This document shows positions 49,510 to 58,981 of a DNA stretch of 64,000 nt, in pieces. The notes under the pieces are model-generated. The model was not told the DNA's origin. It ran no database searches and saw only the letters and a program-made list of their open reading frames with translations. A program made the position numbers and the translations under genes. Source of the DNA: G958295645 sp965242735 (GTDB lineage: Bacteria; Gemmatimonadota; Gemmatimonadetes; Longimicrobiales; Gaopeijiaceae). How positions within the stretch are numbered: position 1 is the first letter of the stretch; each line of letters begins with the position of its first letter. The stretch spans positions 1-64,000 of the forward strand of contig OZ251497.1 of NCBI GenBank assembly GCA_965242735.1, given 5' to 3'.

Positions 49510-49889
49510 AGCTTCTCCTCGACACGCACGTCCTGCTGTGGGCCGCCGCGGGCGACGACCGCCTCTCCAGGGACGCCCTCGAGCTCTTGAACGACCCGTC
49601 CTCGCGGCTCCTGTTCAGCACGGCCAGCATCTGGGAAGTCGTCATCAAGAGCCAGCTGGGCCGAAGCGACTTCATTGCCGACCCCGTCAAGTTGCGGGCG
49701 GCGCTGCTCCGCAACGGCTACGAGGAGTTGCCGATATCGACCGCCCACGTCCTCGCCGTCCGCGGTCTGCCGCCCATCCACCGCGATCCGTTCGACCGGC
49801 TGTTGATCGCGCAGGTGCAGGTCGAGGCGGCCACCTTGTTGACCGCTGACGAGATGGTGGCGCGGTATCCGGGGGTGCGGCGAGTTTGA
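49506..49889 (+). CDS. VapC-like PIN-domain ribonuclease
   Basis: A 127-residue PIN protein. GTG 49506 overlaps the res stop in GTGA. Acidic active-site positions are visible in LLLDTHVLLWA, ASIWEVVIKS and HRDPFDRLLIAQ, and near the end LLTADEMV. This matches VapC toxins that cleave RNA. The usual antitoxin gene immediately upstream is absent, since the preceding gene is res, and none follows. It may therefore be part of the R-M operon, or an orphan left by rearrangement. Confidence 0.85.
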   Translation: MKLLLDTHVLLWAAAGDDRLSRDALELLNDPSSRLLFSTASIWEVVIKSQLGRSDFIADPVKLRAALLRNGYEELPISTAHVLAVRGLPPIHRDPFDRLLIAQVQVEAATLLTADEMVARYPGVRRV

Positions 49890-49917
49890 CCTAACATTCC
49901 CTGAAGACGGTCCAGGT

Positions 49918-50349
49918 CTATGGACAGAGGTCGTTCGTCAATAGGCGTTTGTGGGTCTGATATTTGTAGATGCTTCTTTCTCCAGTTAATCTCTTGAAGT
50001 CCACTCCAAGCTTCTTGTCCCTGGAGACAAGCACGCGCACCCCGCTCGCCTTCGCCAGCGCCAGAATGTGCGGATCGTCCGATTTGATCTTGCCGAGAGT
50101 CTTTTCCTCCTCGTTTACCAACTCTGACGACACCGTCTTGACTCTCCCCGCTTGTAGCAACGTCTTGAGCTTGCGACCGAATTGTGCATGATCGTGAAAC
50201 TCTCTCTTGATGACCGGCGTAGGAGAATAAACCAACTTTCCTTTGGGCCTCACGCCTTTGTCTCCTTCAAGCCACCGACGAACGGGTTGCATGTCGGGTG
50301 TCTTGTTGAGATAATCGCTAAACGCATTCGCATCCAAGATGATGCACAC
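49918..50349 (-). CDS. PIN-like nuclease paired with AAA ATPase
   Basis: A 143-residue protein from GTG 50349, five bases after the stop of the AAA gene. PIN-type acidic residues appear in CIILDANAFSDYLN, SPTPVIKREFHD, SDDPHILALAKASGVRVLVS and RDKKLGVDF. Base composition is lower in GC than the VapC neighbour, so the pair with the ATPase probably arrived as a unit. A two-gene ATPase-PIN layout suggests an abortive or nucleolytic defence module; this is inference. Confidence 0.7.
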   Translation of the reverse strand: MCIILDANAFSDYLNKTPDMQPVRRWLEGDKGVRPKGKLVYSPTPVIKREFHDHAQFGRKLKTLLQAGRVKTVSSELVNEEEKTLGKIKSDDPHILALAKASGVRVLVSRDKKLGVDFKRLTGERSIYKYQTHKRLLTNDLCP

Positions 50350-50354
50350 TGTAC

Positions 50355-51637
50355 TTATTCGTCTAGACCAAGGAATGCGTCTGTTTCTCTCAGAAAAAAC
50401 TGTCGATAGCTAGCTGGCGCATTTGCCATGTTGGCCATCTCGTCGAACGTAATATTGTGTATCGAGACGCCCTTATGCCTGGATGGTTCGAAATATACAA
50501 ACGACACATCGTCCGGCGCAATCTTTCCTTGTCGGATCGCTATACGCGTTCGATCTAGCATGTAATCGCTGTGCGTCTCGATCACAAACGGACCTGGACG
50601 AGACCGGCGATGTCTATTTCTTTCGAGAACGCCGATCAAGATTGAGGCTAGCGCCGCTTGAGCCTGAGGATGAAGGTGGACCTCGGGTTGCTGGATGAGA
50701 GACATGCTAAATCGCCGAGCCTGTGTCAAGCGAACCAGAATTGGCAGGATTTGACTAACGCCGTAGCCGACATCCACGAGATTGCTCTTCGGTCCACGTG
50801 CCTTCACTTGCAACTGAAAAGGATCGCTGCCCGACTTGCCCAACTTCTTGATCGTGATCTGCGAAAACAAGTCAGTTGCCTTGCCAAAATCGTCTAACTG
50901 TGCTTTCAGTTCGTCCCACTGCCTCCCGCCTTTCCTAGCGGTGCTCGCAATCATTGCGGGCACTTCCGTGCCTTCCGCATCAGGCGCATCCGAAAATGGA
51001 TTGTAGGTGCGCTCCGGCCGTGAACGCACAGGGGCGATGCTAGTGGCTCGAAACAACAGAGATCCATGCAACGACTCGACATCTTTTCCCCAGGACAAAG
51101 TGCTGTCGGACAAGTGGTTTTCTCCAGGATCGATCATCCACGGACGTGCCTGAAAAAAGTCAAAATGTCGTTCGGGAATTTGCAGAATACCATCGTTTCT
51201 GACAGCATTGAAGAAATCGGCAGCGTTAGGCACGGGCGCATCTCGCTCTCGACGCACTACTATTCGAAAATCGTCGAAAAGCCAAGTAGCGCTATTGACT
51301 TCTGCTCGTGCACCACCGCTCAGTTCAGACAACTTGATCTTGTAAACGACGCGACGCCCTCGATCACCATCAATTGCCACGCCCAATTTGAACGAATCCA
51401 GCAACGGTCTGCTCTTGCGAACAACTTCCCGAAAGGACCCCATTTCATATGGATGCCGATTAAAGTTGATTGGCGTCCCTACGTCCGAGACATAATCCGC
51501 CAACGCCTGCATGCACCCAGCACCGTCGTCTTCCCCGTGCTGTTCTCGCCAACCAAGAACGTCAACGGCCGAATCCGCACCTCCTGCGGCCCCTTGAAGC
51601 ACCGCACGTCCTCGATCAGAAACCGATCCAGCTTCAT
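50355..51637 (-). pseudogene. AAA/OLD-like ATPase with a frameshift after Walker A
   Basis: The N-terminus from ATG 51637 (MKLDRFLIEDVRCFKG) carries Walker A FLVGENSTGKTTVLG. It then runs out of frame near 51510 (GGTGCATGC). The remainder continues in another frame from MQALADYVSDVGTPINF to the end. It contains DVGYGVSQILPILV (signature-like), LIQQPEVHLHPQAQAALA (Walker B/D-loop) and VIETHSDYML (switch His). Restoring one base at about 51508-51512 rejoins the frames. It could be a true inactivating mutation, a sequencing error or programmed shifting. It lies five bases from the PIN-like gene. Confidence 0.8.
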
Positions 51638-51654
51638 CTCGCTACCCCCTTCCC

Positions 51655-53766
51655 CTACTCCGCCGCCGGCTTCCGGTGCGTTCCCCACTTCTCGAACCAC
51701 TTGCGCAGGTACAGCTGGGTTCGCAGGAAGTTCGACGGACGGGAGCTCGTGCCGTGCCACTCGTCCTGGAAGCGGATCATGACCGTGGGGACGCCCTCGT
51801 ACTGCAACGCCTGGTAGAACTCCTCGGTCTGGCCCATGGGGGTGCGGAGGTCGTTTTCGCCGGTCAGGAGCATGGTGGGCGTGGTGACGTTGCCGACGTA
51901 GAAGATGGAGGAGCGGTCGATCCACTCGGCGGGGTCTTCCCAGAAGGGCTTCTCGAAGGTGCGCAGGTAGCTGATGGCGTCCGAAGTGCCCATGGCGGAC
52001 ATCCAGTTGACGATGGGGCAGTTGGCGGAGGCGGCGCGGAAGCGGTCGGTGTTGCCGACGATGTAGCTGGTCAGGATGCCGCCGCCGGAACAGCCGTAGA
52101 CGAACAGGTTGTCTTCGTCCACGTAGCCTCGGGCGAGCATCTCGTCGACGCCGTTCATGAGATCCGGGAAGTCGGCGCCGGGGTAGTCGTGGTTGATGGC
52201 GTTGGCGAACTCGGTTCCGTAGCCTGTGCTGCCCCGCGGGTTGGTGTACAGCACGACGTAGCCGTTGGCGGCGTGTTCCTGGAAGGCGAAGTTGAAGCTG
52301 CCGTTGTACATGGCGTGCGGGCCGCCGTGGATGACGAGCATCAGCGGGTACGTGTCGGCCGGATCGAAGTCGGGGGGCTTGACGATCCAGCCCTGCACGC
52401 GAAAGTCGTCGTCGGAATCGTACCATATCTCCTCCACCTCTCCCAGCTTCACGCGGTCCAGCACGTCGGCGTTGACCGACGTCAGGCGGACGGACTCGCC
52501 GGGATCGGCCAGGGCGAAGCGATGCACGTCGGCCGGTTCGTAGGCGTTGGACACGGTGGCCACGGCGGTGCCGTCGTCCGCGAGCGACGACATGGCGAAG
52601 AGGTGCTTGCCCGACGTGAGCGCCGTGACGCCGCCGCGCAGCGAAACGAAGTGCAGTTGTCCGTATCCGTCTCGGCGAACGTTGAAGTAGAGGCCGCTGC
52701 CGTCGGGCGCCCAGGTCATCGCGCCGGTCTGGCGGTCGTAGTCGCCGGAAATGACTCGCGAGCCCGAGCCGTCGCGGTTCATGATGTGTATCTGGGCGTT
52801 GCGGTAGGTGTCGTCGTGCGCGTCCTGGCCCGTGTAGGCGATCAGCGTGCCGTCGGGCGAGGGGACGGGGCCGGAATCGGGGCCTCGGCGGTTGGTGAGT
52901 CGGCGGATCTCGCCGGTGGCGACTTCGACGGCGTAGATCTCGGACTCCTGCCAGTGCTCGGGCCGGTGCGCGTCCTCGTGCCGGAACGAAGTGAAGTAGA
53001 TCTCGGCGCCGTCGGGGCTCCAGCGCGCGCCGGAGTGGTTCCAGTCGCCGCGCGTCAGCTGGCGCGCCGTGCCTCCGCTCGCGGGCACCACGAACAAGTG
53101 CGTCCAACCGGTGTCCACGTAGCCTGTCCGGTCGCGCTTGTACGCGGGCCGCTCCACGACCTTGGGCTCGGCCGTCCACTTGGCGCCGCTGGGCCGGTCC
53201 GGCAGGGACACGCCTGCGAAGTCCGCCTTGTCCTTCACTCTGCTCGTGAACGCGATCCACTGTCCGTCGGGCGACCAGCGCGCGCCGGAAGGACCGCGCT
53301 CGAGATGCGTGATCTGTGTGACCGCCCCTTCCGCGTCCATCCATCGCACGAACAGTTGTGCGCCCTCGGGCTCGCCGGGCGCCGTGAACAGGATGCGCGT
53401 GCCGTCGGGCGACCAAGCCGCGCCGCTTCCGTCCACGAGATGCCGGTCGCGCGAGCCGTCGGCGTTCATGAGTCGCAACGAAGACTTGCGACGGTCGTTG
53501 GCCTTGTCGATCCAGCCGCGGGTGTAGACGATGCGTCGTCCGTCCGGCGATATGCGCGGATTCGACACGGTCTCCATGTCCAGGTATTGCGCGAGCGCGA
53601 GGGGCGATCGGGCCGCGTCGGGCGTTTCGGAGAATTGGCGAGCGGCGAACGGCGCGGAGGAGGATTGCTGGGCCGCGGCAGGAAACGCGGCGAGGGCCAT
53701 GGCGGCGAGCACGGTCGTCGTCGCGAGAAAGCCGGTTGCGGAACCGAAGCTGGGGCGTTGCGTCAT
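51655..53766 (-). CDS. S9-family (prolyl oligopeptidase-like) exported peptidase
   Basis: A 703-residue protein from ATG 53766 with AGAGG upstream. A signal peptide ends near AFPAAAQ. The N-terminal ~440 residues are WD40-like/TolB-type propeller repeats (ISPDGRRIVYTRG, WSPDGQWIAFTSR, WSPDGAEIYFTSF). The C-terminal alpha/beta-hydrolase has the nucleophile S560 in YGCSGGG, D639 in TGENDLRTP and H671 in DEWHGTSS. It cleaves short peptides, probably in the periplasm. The nucleophile elbow reads GCSGG where GGSYGG-type elbows are commoner. Confidence 0.92.
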   Translation of the reverse strand: MTQRPSFGSATGFLATTTVLAAMALAAFPAAAQQSSSAPFAARQFSETPDAARSPLALAQYLDMETVSNPRISPDGRRIVYTRGWIDKANDRRKSSLRLMNADGSRDRHLVDGSGAAWSPDGTRILFTAPGEPEGAQLFVRWMDAEGAVTQITHLERGPSGARWSPDGQWIAFTSRVKDKADFAGVSLPDRPSGAKWTAEPKVVERPAYKRDRTGYVDTGWTHLFVVPASGGTARQLTRGDWNHSGARWSPDGAEIYFTSFRHEDAHRPEHWQESEIYAVEVATGEIRRLTNRRGPDSGPVPSPDGTLIAYTGQDAHDDTYRNAQIHIMNRDGSGSRVISGDYDRQTGAMTWAPDGSGLYFNVRRDGYGQLHFVSLRGGVTALTSGKHLFAMSSLADDGTAVATVSNAYEPADVHRFALADPGESVRLTSVNADVLDRVKLGEVEEIWYDSDDDFRVQGWIVKPPDFDPADTYPLMLVIHGGPHAMYNGSFNFAFQEHAANGYVVLYTNPRGSTGYGTEFANAINHDYPGADFPDLMNGVDEMLARGYVDEDNLFVYGCSGGGILTSYIVGNTDRFRAASANCPIVNWMSAMGTSDAISYLRTFEKPFWEDPAEWIDRSSIFYVGNVTTPTMLLTGENDLRTPMGQTEEFYQALQYEGVPTVMIRFQDEWHGTSSRPSNFLRTQLYLRKWFEKWGTHRKPAAE

Positions 53767-53836
53767 TGTGGTGGCCTCTGGAGAAAGGGCAGTTGTGCGA
53801 GGGTGGACCGCGCGAGTCGAGCGGCGGCGGCCGGCG

Positions 53837-55120
53837 TCAAGCAAGGCGCTCGATCACTTGCAGCAGACGGTTGACGTCGTCCTGGTTGTTGAACATGGCG
53901 ACCGCGGCGCGGAGCAGCCTTCCGTCTTCCTGGAACGTGACGGCCACGCCTTCGGCTTCGAGCGCGGCGGCCAGCGTCGGGTGGTCCATCCCGTGGTAGA
54001 AGCTGACGATTGGAGACGGATTGGCGGGCGGAGTGAACAGCTCCATGCCGAGCGCCTCGGCGCCGTCGCGAAGCCGGGCGGCCAGCGCGTGGGTGTGATC
54101 GGCGACGCGGTCAAGCCCCACGCCGGCGACGAAGCGGAGGGCCGCGTCCATGGCGGCCACCGATCCGTGGGAGGCGTTGCCGTACTCGAACTTGGCCGCC
54201 GTCGTCTTGAGGCGGTAGCGGCGGCCGGGGAGATTCTCGGCCACTTGCCGATGCCCGTAGCGGTCCGGCGTCATCCATTCCAAGTGCTCGCGGCGCACGT
54301 AGAACGGGGCGCACCCGAAGTCCGCGAAGAGCCACTTGTAGCCGTTTCCGCAGGCGAAGTCCACTTGCTCGTCGTGCAGGTTCAGCGGGAAGGTTCCGAA
54401 CGCTTGGATCGCGTCGGCGTAGAGGAATGCGCCGTTGGAGTGGGCCAGCTCCGCCAAGGCCGGCAGATCGTGGCGAAAGCCGTTGCGGTTGGACACCCAC
54501 GCGACGCTGATCAGGCGGGTGCGGCGGTCGGTCCGCGCGGCGAAGTCCTCGGCCGACACCGCCCCCCGCCGGGCGGGCACGATGCGCAGCTCCACGTCCT
54601 TGCGCCGCTCGAGCTCCCGGTACAGAACAAACGTCGTGGTGAAGTGCAGCTCGTCCACGACCACGTTGTCGCCGGGCCGCCAGTCCAGCGCCTGCGCGAT
54701 CACGTTCTCGGCGTCGCTCGTCGAATAGAGCATCGCCACCTCGTCCGCGTCCGCGCCGAAGACGCTCGCGAAGCTGCCGCGGGCCTGCTCCAGCATCGCC
54801 GCCCGCCCATCCCGATCGCGAAGGAGCGACTTTCCCTCCGCGTAGTCCCGAAGCGCGTCGTGCACCGGCGCCGGCAACGGACCGACCGAGGCCGTGTTCA
54901 GGTAGGCCAGCTCTCGCGTGACCGGAAACGCCGGGCGAACGCCCAAGGGATCGTCGGTGGAGCGCCTGGCGGGAGGGAGGGACAGGCCAGCGCCCGGCTG
55001 CTCGCCTTCTTCGCCGGAGCGGCCCGCCAGCCGGTCGTCCTGGGCCAAGCCCGCCGCCGGCACGGCCAAGCCGGCGGCCGTGGTCGTCCTCAGGAACCTC
55101 CGCCGGTTCCATGCTTGCAT
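53837..55120 (-). CDS. Tat-exported class V aminotransferase (SufS/isopenicillin epimerase-like)
   Basis: A 427-residue PLP enzyme from ATG 55120 with GGAGG seven bases upstream. The Tat signal is NRRRFLRTTTAAGLAVPAAG. Class V marks: AYLNTASVGPLP near the mature N-terminus, VLYRELERR, LISVAWVSNRNG, AFLYADAIQAFG with the PLP Asp, and the Schiff-base lysine in CGNGYKWLFADFG. The lack of a clear C-terminal cysteine loop argues against a cysteine desulfurase. The substrate is unknown. It is the second periplasmic PLP enzyme in the window. Confidence 0.85.
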   Translation of the reverse strand: MQAWNRRRFLRTTTAAGLAVPAAGLAQDDRLAGRSGEEGEQPGAGLSLPPARRSTDDPLGVRPAFPVTRELAYLNTASVGPLPAPVHDALRDYAEGKSLLRDRDGRAAMLEQARGSFASVFGADADEVAMLYSTSDAENVIAQALDWRPGDNVVVDELHFTTTFVLYRELERRKDVELRIVPARRGAVSAEDFAARTDRRTRLISVAWVSNRNGFRHDLPALAELAHSNGAFLYADAIQAFGTFPLNLHDEQVDFACGNGYKWLFADFGCAPFYVRREHLEWMTPDRYGHRQVAENLPGRRYRLKTTAAKFEYGNASHGSVAAMDAALRFVAGVGLDRVADHTHALAARLRDGAEALGMELFTPPANPSPIVSFYHGMDHPTLAAALEAEGVAVTFQEDGRLLRAAVAMFNNQDDVNRLLQVIERLA

Positions 55121-55373
55121 TTGGAGCCTCCTTGGATTGTCGAAGACGAGCGGCAATAATACGCTCTGGCCGTCGGTGCGGCCAGCCAGGGCCGGCGGCG
55201 TGCGAATCTGGCGCGGGCCGAGGCGTCCATCACGCCCTCGCGGCATCTCGCGCACGCGCACGTGACCGGCACGCGCCAAAGGCGACCGTCAGCCCATTAA
55301 GCCCTCGCGGCAACTGAAGGTGTCAGCCGCGTATCCCGCGCACGAGCGTCCCGCGAACGTCGGTGCGCTCGCT

Positions 55374-56567
55374 TCAATCGCTCACAAACATGGACACCGG
55401 CATGTCGGCCAGCCGTTCTCTGGCCGTCTTGCAGTACGTCTTCGACACGTCGACGCCCAGAAAGGAGCGTCCGTGCCTTCGGGCCGCAAGGCAAGTCGTG
55501 CCGACGCCGCAGAACGGATCGAGCACCGTGTCGCCACGAAAGCTGAACAGCAGGAGAACGCGCCGAGCCAGTTCCTCCGGAAACATGGCTGGATGACCGT
55601 AGGCTCGCATCTTGCGCTCCGGCGCGATCGACCACTTCGCGACGACCCACTGCTTGAACGACTCGGCATCGATGTCGGCGTTTGCAGAGTCGCCGGGCTT
55701 GCGGAGGTCGCCTTTGCAAAATACCTCCAGGAACTCCCATGTGTACTTCAAGTAGGGACTCGACGGGCTCTTCCAGCTTCCCCAGGCCGTGTACTTGCAG
55801 TTGTAGTTGTTCTTTTCCCACAGGATCTCTCCTTTCCAGATCATTCGGCGCTTCATCAAGTGATTGGATATCATGTGATGACTCGGTATGTAGTCCGAGA
55901 ACAGCGGCTGCACGTTGACGATTATGCGACCTCCGAACTTGACGACGCGAACGCATTCGTCCAGGATCGAGAAGAGCTTGGCGAAATAGGACTCCCAATC
56001 CACCGCATCGTCTTGCCCGGCATCGGCGTCGGAATAGCCTAGGCCGAAATTATACGGTGGCGAAGTGAACACGAGGTCGATGCAATTGTCGGGCATCGAC
56101 TTCAAGACGCGCTCGCTGTCTCCGCACACGATGCTGTCCCTGAACCGAGACGGCAGAAGTCCGTCGTCCCTTTCGAAGTCGTGATCGCGTGCGTAGTAGT
56201 GCTTGCCGCGGCGGCGTTCCTTCGTCTTGCGGCCGACGACTTTGCGTTCGCGATTGTATCCCACGTACAAGCGCTTGCGTCCATTGATTCCGTAGTTGCG
56301 GATGTCGTCGATCGCGGGAATGATCTTGGCCAACGGCCCGGACGCGGCCCACGGAGCCTCTGCGGCGTCCATTGCCGACCGCAAGGCGCGGAGATCGATC
56401 TGGCGCAACCAGACGTTGACGGAATGGTCGGTGCGGGTCACGAAGAAGTCGTCAGGGTCGAATTGCTCGTTGAGGGCGTCGATCGCCGGGTCGATGGACT
56501 CGTCCAGCGCTTCGTCCGCGCCGATCTCGATTTGTCGATACTTGTCTTGAATCATTTCAGTCGGCAT
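55374..56567 (-). CDS. Orphan site-specific DNA methyltransferase, beta class
   Basis: A 397-residue protein from ATG 56567; an in-frame ATG at 56555 is an alternative start. Motif IV is VFTSPPYNFGLGY, and the SAM-binding motif I is DTVLDPFCGVGTTCLAA near the C-terminus, giving IV-then-I order. TSPPY favours an N4-cytosine or N6-adenine methyltransferase. The N-terminal ~150 residues are not part of the catalytic core and may read the target. No cognate nuclease is adjacent; the Mrr-type nuclease 5 kb away and the type III-like Res are separate candidates. Confidence 0.88.
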   Translation of the reverse strand: MPTEMIQDKYRQIEIGADEALDESIDPAIDALNEQFDPDDFFVTRTDHSVNVWLRQIDLRALRSAMDAAEAPWAASGPLAKIIPAIDDIRNYGINGRKRLYVGYNRERKVVGRKTKERRRGKHYYARDHDFERDDGLLPSRFRDSIVCGDSERVLKSMPDNCIDLVFTSPPYNFGLGYSDADAGQDDAVDWESYFAKLFSILDECVRVVKFGGRIIVNVQPLFSDYIPSHHMISNHLMKRRMIWKGEILWEKNNYNCKYTAWGSWKSPSSPYLKYTWEFLEVFCKGDLRKPGDSANADIDAESFKQWVVAKWSIAPERKMRAYGHPAMFPEELARRVLLLFSFRGDTVLDPFCGVGTTCLAARRHGRSFLGVDVSKTYCKTARERLADMPVSMFVSD

Positions 56568-56582
56568 TGACGGGAGGCCGTT

Positions 56583-57494
56583 TCACGGCGTTCGGCGAGG
56601 CCACGGCATGGCGAGGGCCGCGGGGGCGTGCGACCGGCCGAACCATCCGGCCAGCGCCGCGAGGCTGAGGACGTAGGGGAGCGCCAGGAAGAGCGGGTAC
56701 GGCAAGTCGGCGTTTGCCGCTTGGAGAACGAACTGGAGCGCTTCGGCCGTCCCGAAGAAGCAGGCGGCCGCCAGGACGGCCAGGGGATTCCACCGGCCCA
56801 GCACCACCACCGCGACGGCGACGAAGCCCTTCCCGGCGGACATGTTCTCGCTGAAGGTGCCGGTGTGCACCAAGCTCAGGTGCGCGCCCGCGAGTCCGGC
56901 CATGAAGCCTCCGAAGAGCGTCGCGAGCGTTCTCGCGCGGATCACGCCGATTCCTGCGGCGTGGGCGGCGTCCGGCGCTTCCCCCACGGCCCGCAGCGCC
57001 AGGCCTCGGCGCGTCCTGAAGAGGAACCACCACAGGAGAGGCGCGAGCGTGCAGGCCGTGTAGAAGGTGGGCGCGCGGTCGAAGAAGACGGGACCGAGAA
57101 GCGGGATGTCCGCGAGCAGGGGGATTCTCCATGCGGGGACGGTTTCGAGTTCCAAGGCGAGGCCCGTGGCGCCGAAGCGGCTCTGGAAGACGGCGCCCGT
57201 GAAGCCGATGCTGCCGATGGCGACGGCCGTGCCGGTGATGATCTGGTTGGCGTTCAGCCTCACGGCGAACAACGCGAACACGAGCGCGGCGGCCGTTCCA
57301 GCCATGGCTCCGCCCGCCAAGCCCGCGTAGGGTCCGCCCGCCAAGCCCGCCAGCGCGCCGCCCAGCGCGCCCCAGATCACCGAACCCTCCAAGCCGATGT
57401 TGATCACGCCGGCCCGCTCCGAGACCGCCTCGCCCAGCGCGGCGAGGGCCAGGGGGACGGCCAGGCTCGTGGCGGCCAAGAGGAACGCAGTCAC
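56583..57494 (-). CDS. Nucleoside-type ABC transporter permease 2
   Basis: A 303-residue inner-membrane permease of the BMP/nucleoside importer group. It opens MTAFLLAATSLAVPLALAALG and continues with GVINIGLEGSVIWGALGGAL, the family hallmark INIGxEG. Further helices include LNANQIITGTAVAIGSIGF and GFVAVAVVVLGRWNPLAV. It pairs with the permease encoded 64 bases upstream to import nucleosides or a similar solute delivered by the BMP lipoprotein. Confidence 0.9.
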   Translation of the reverse strand: MTAFLLAATSLAVPLALAALGEAVSERAGVINIGLEGSVIWGALGGALAGLAGGPYAGLAGGAMAGTAAALVFALFAVRLNANQIITGTAVAIGSIGFTGAVFQSRFGATGLALELETVPAWRIPLLADIPLLGPVFFDRAPTFYTACTLAPLLWWFLFRTRRGLALRAVGEAPDAAHAAGIGVIRARTLATLFGGFMAGLAGAHLSLVHTGTFSENMSAGKGFVAVAVVVLGRWNPLAVLAAACFFGTAEALQFVLQAANADLPYPLFLALPYVLSLAALAGWFGRSHAPAALAMPWPRRTP

Positions 57495-57558
57495 GTCGGT
57501 CGCCGGCCGGGCTCGAGTGCCGCCGCAACGCCTGTTGCTCGAGCGCCCCCGGCGGCCG

Positions 57559-58620
57559 TCATCCGCCGCCCCTCTTCGCAGTTCGGCCCCGAAAGCCGCG
57601 GTCCACGGCGAGCAGCGCGAGGATCATCAGCGCTTCCGTCCCCCGCACCCAAGCCTCCGGCACGCCCGCGTCTCTCTGCATGGCCCCGCCCCCGGCGCCG
57701 AGCGCGCCGAAGACCACGGCGGAGACCACGATGGCGCCGGGATGCAGCCGTCCCAAGAGCGCCACGGCGATGGCGGTGTATCCCCAGCCGGGCGAGAGTC
57801 CTTCGTACATGCGTCCGGTCACGCCCGCGACCTGAATCCATCCGGCCAGCCCGGCGATCGCGCCCGACGCCAGGAACGCCCACGTCACGACGCGCGCAGG
57901 ATCGAAGCGTCCGCTGGCCAGGGCCGCCCGCGGCGACGCCCCCGCGACTCGCATCCGAAAGCCGCCGCGGGTGCGCGCCATGTAGAGCCAGAGCCCGCCC
58001 GCGATGCACAGTCCGACGAGGAAGCCCGCGTGCAGGCGCGTCCCCGGAGCCACGAGCGGCAGCTGGGCCGCGGCCGGGATTTCGTCCGTCATGTTGAAGA
58101 TGCCCCGCGTCTCCTGAAGCGGCCCCTGCACGAGGAACTGCGCCATGTGCAAGGCCACGAAGTTCATGAGCAGCGTCGTGATCACTTCGCCGACCCCCAG
58201 CCGCGTCCTCATCGCGACGGGAACCAGCGCCCAGGCCGCCCCGCCAGCGGCCGCCGCCAAGAACGTCGTCGGCAACAGGACGAGCGGGCCCGCGTCCGGC
58301 CACGAGACCGCCAGCGCCACGCCCGCCAGCGCGCCCGCGTGAAGCTGTCCTTCGGCTCCGATGTTCCACGCCCCGGCCCGGAAGGCGACCGCCACGGCCA
58401 AGCCCGCGAGCAACAGCGGCGTCGCCTGCACGAGCGTGAACGAAACGAACCGGTTCCACGACCCGAACGCGCCCCCGGCGAGAGCCCCGAAAGCGGCGGT
58501 GGGCGAGTAGCCACCCAGCGCCAGCAAGGCCGAAGCGACGGCCAGCGTCGCCGCGAGGGCCAGGACCGGTTGCACGGCGGCCTTGAGCGCGCCCGCGGTC
58601 CGGTGCCCCAATTGCGCCAT
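57559..58620 (-). CDS. Nucleoside-type ABC transporter permease 1
   Basis: A 353-residue permease with about eight membrane helices. Marks: ATPLLLAGLAVAVAFRAGAW followed by NIGAEGQLHAGA, GVGEVITTLLMNFVALHM, and GYTAIAVALLGRLHPGAIV. This is the larger permease of the YufP/NupP type that accompanies YufQ-like permease 2. It is followed by permease 2 after 64 bases. Upstream the operon is interrupted, as the ATPase gene is about 1.2 kb away. Confidence 0.9.
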   Translation of the reverse strand: MAQLGHRTAGALKAAVQPVLALAATLAVASALLALGGYSPTAAFGALAGGAFGSWNRFVSFTLVQATPLLLAGLAVAVAFRAGAWNIGAEGQLHAGALAGVALAVSWPDAGPLVLLPTTFLAAAAGGAAWALVPVAMRTRLGVGEVITTLLMNFVALHMAQFLVQGPLQETRGIFNMTDEIPAAAQLPLVAPGTRLHAGFLVGLCIAGGLWLYMARTRGGFRMRVAGASPRAALASGRFDPARVVTWAFLASGAIAGLAGWIQVAGVTGRMYEGLSPGWGYTAIAVALLGRLHPGAIVVSAVVFGALGAGGGAMQRDAGVPEAWVRGTEALMILALLAVDRGFRGRTAKRGGG

Positions 58621-58759
58621 TGCCGTTACCCTGAAACGGACCTCAGTTGTTTAGGCGGGAGAGCGCGTCTCGTCAGGCTGGAGAGCGGCCTCGGTCCTCG
58701 CGCCAAGCCCCTTTGGACGAGTCGGATTCCGCCCAACGATGTGGAGAACGATAACGATC

Positions 58760-58981
58760 ATGGCCGATGGACCGTGGCGGGCGGCCAAGACGGGCGCCGT
58801 GTCGCTCTTGATTGCGCTGGCGGCCGGCTGCGACGACGCGCACGGCGGGTTCGAGCCCGGCGGCAAGCCGCGGGTCGGCGACGTCGATCCGAACGCGCCT
58901 CCGGGCTGGCCTCTGAGGGTCGGCGATCCCGACTTCGTCGAATGGGCCATGCCCGGCGGCGTCGCCGCCGAGCTACAACAT
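58760..58981 (+). pseudogene. Possible truncated lipoprotein gene
   Basis: ATG 58760 opens a frame with a lipoprotein signal (KTGAVSLLIALAAGCDD; lipobox LAAGC). A hydrophilic stretch follows (GGKPRVGDVDPNAPPGWPLR). From 58982 the frame runs antisense through the HEAT-like gene and looks non-coding, so the gene appears cut at that junction. It lies between the ABC permease and the HEAT-like gene, which fits an insertion/deletion scar in the importer operon. Confidence 0.35.

Noticed and set aside
50349..51637. Abi or toxin-antitoxin labels for the ATPase/PIN pair
   Set aside because: No antitoxin-like DNA-binding domain is visible and the pair does not match a named system that I can support from sequence.
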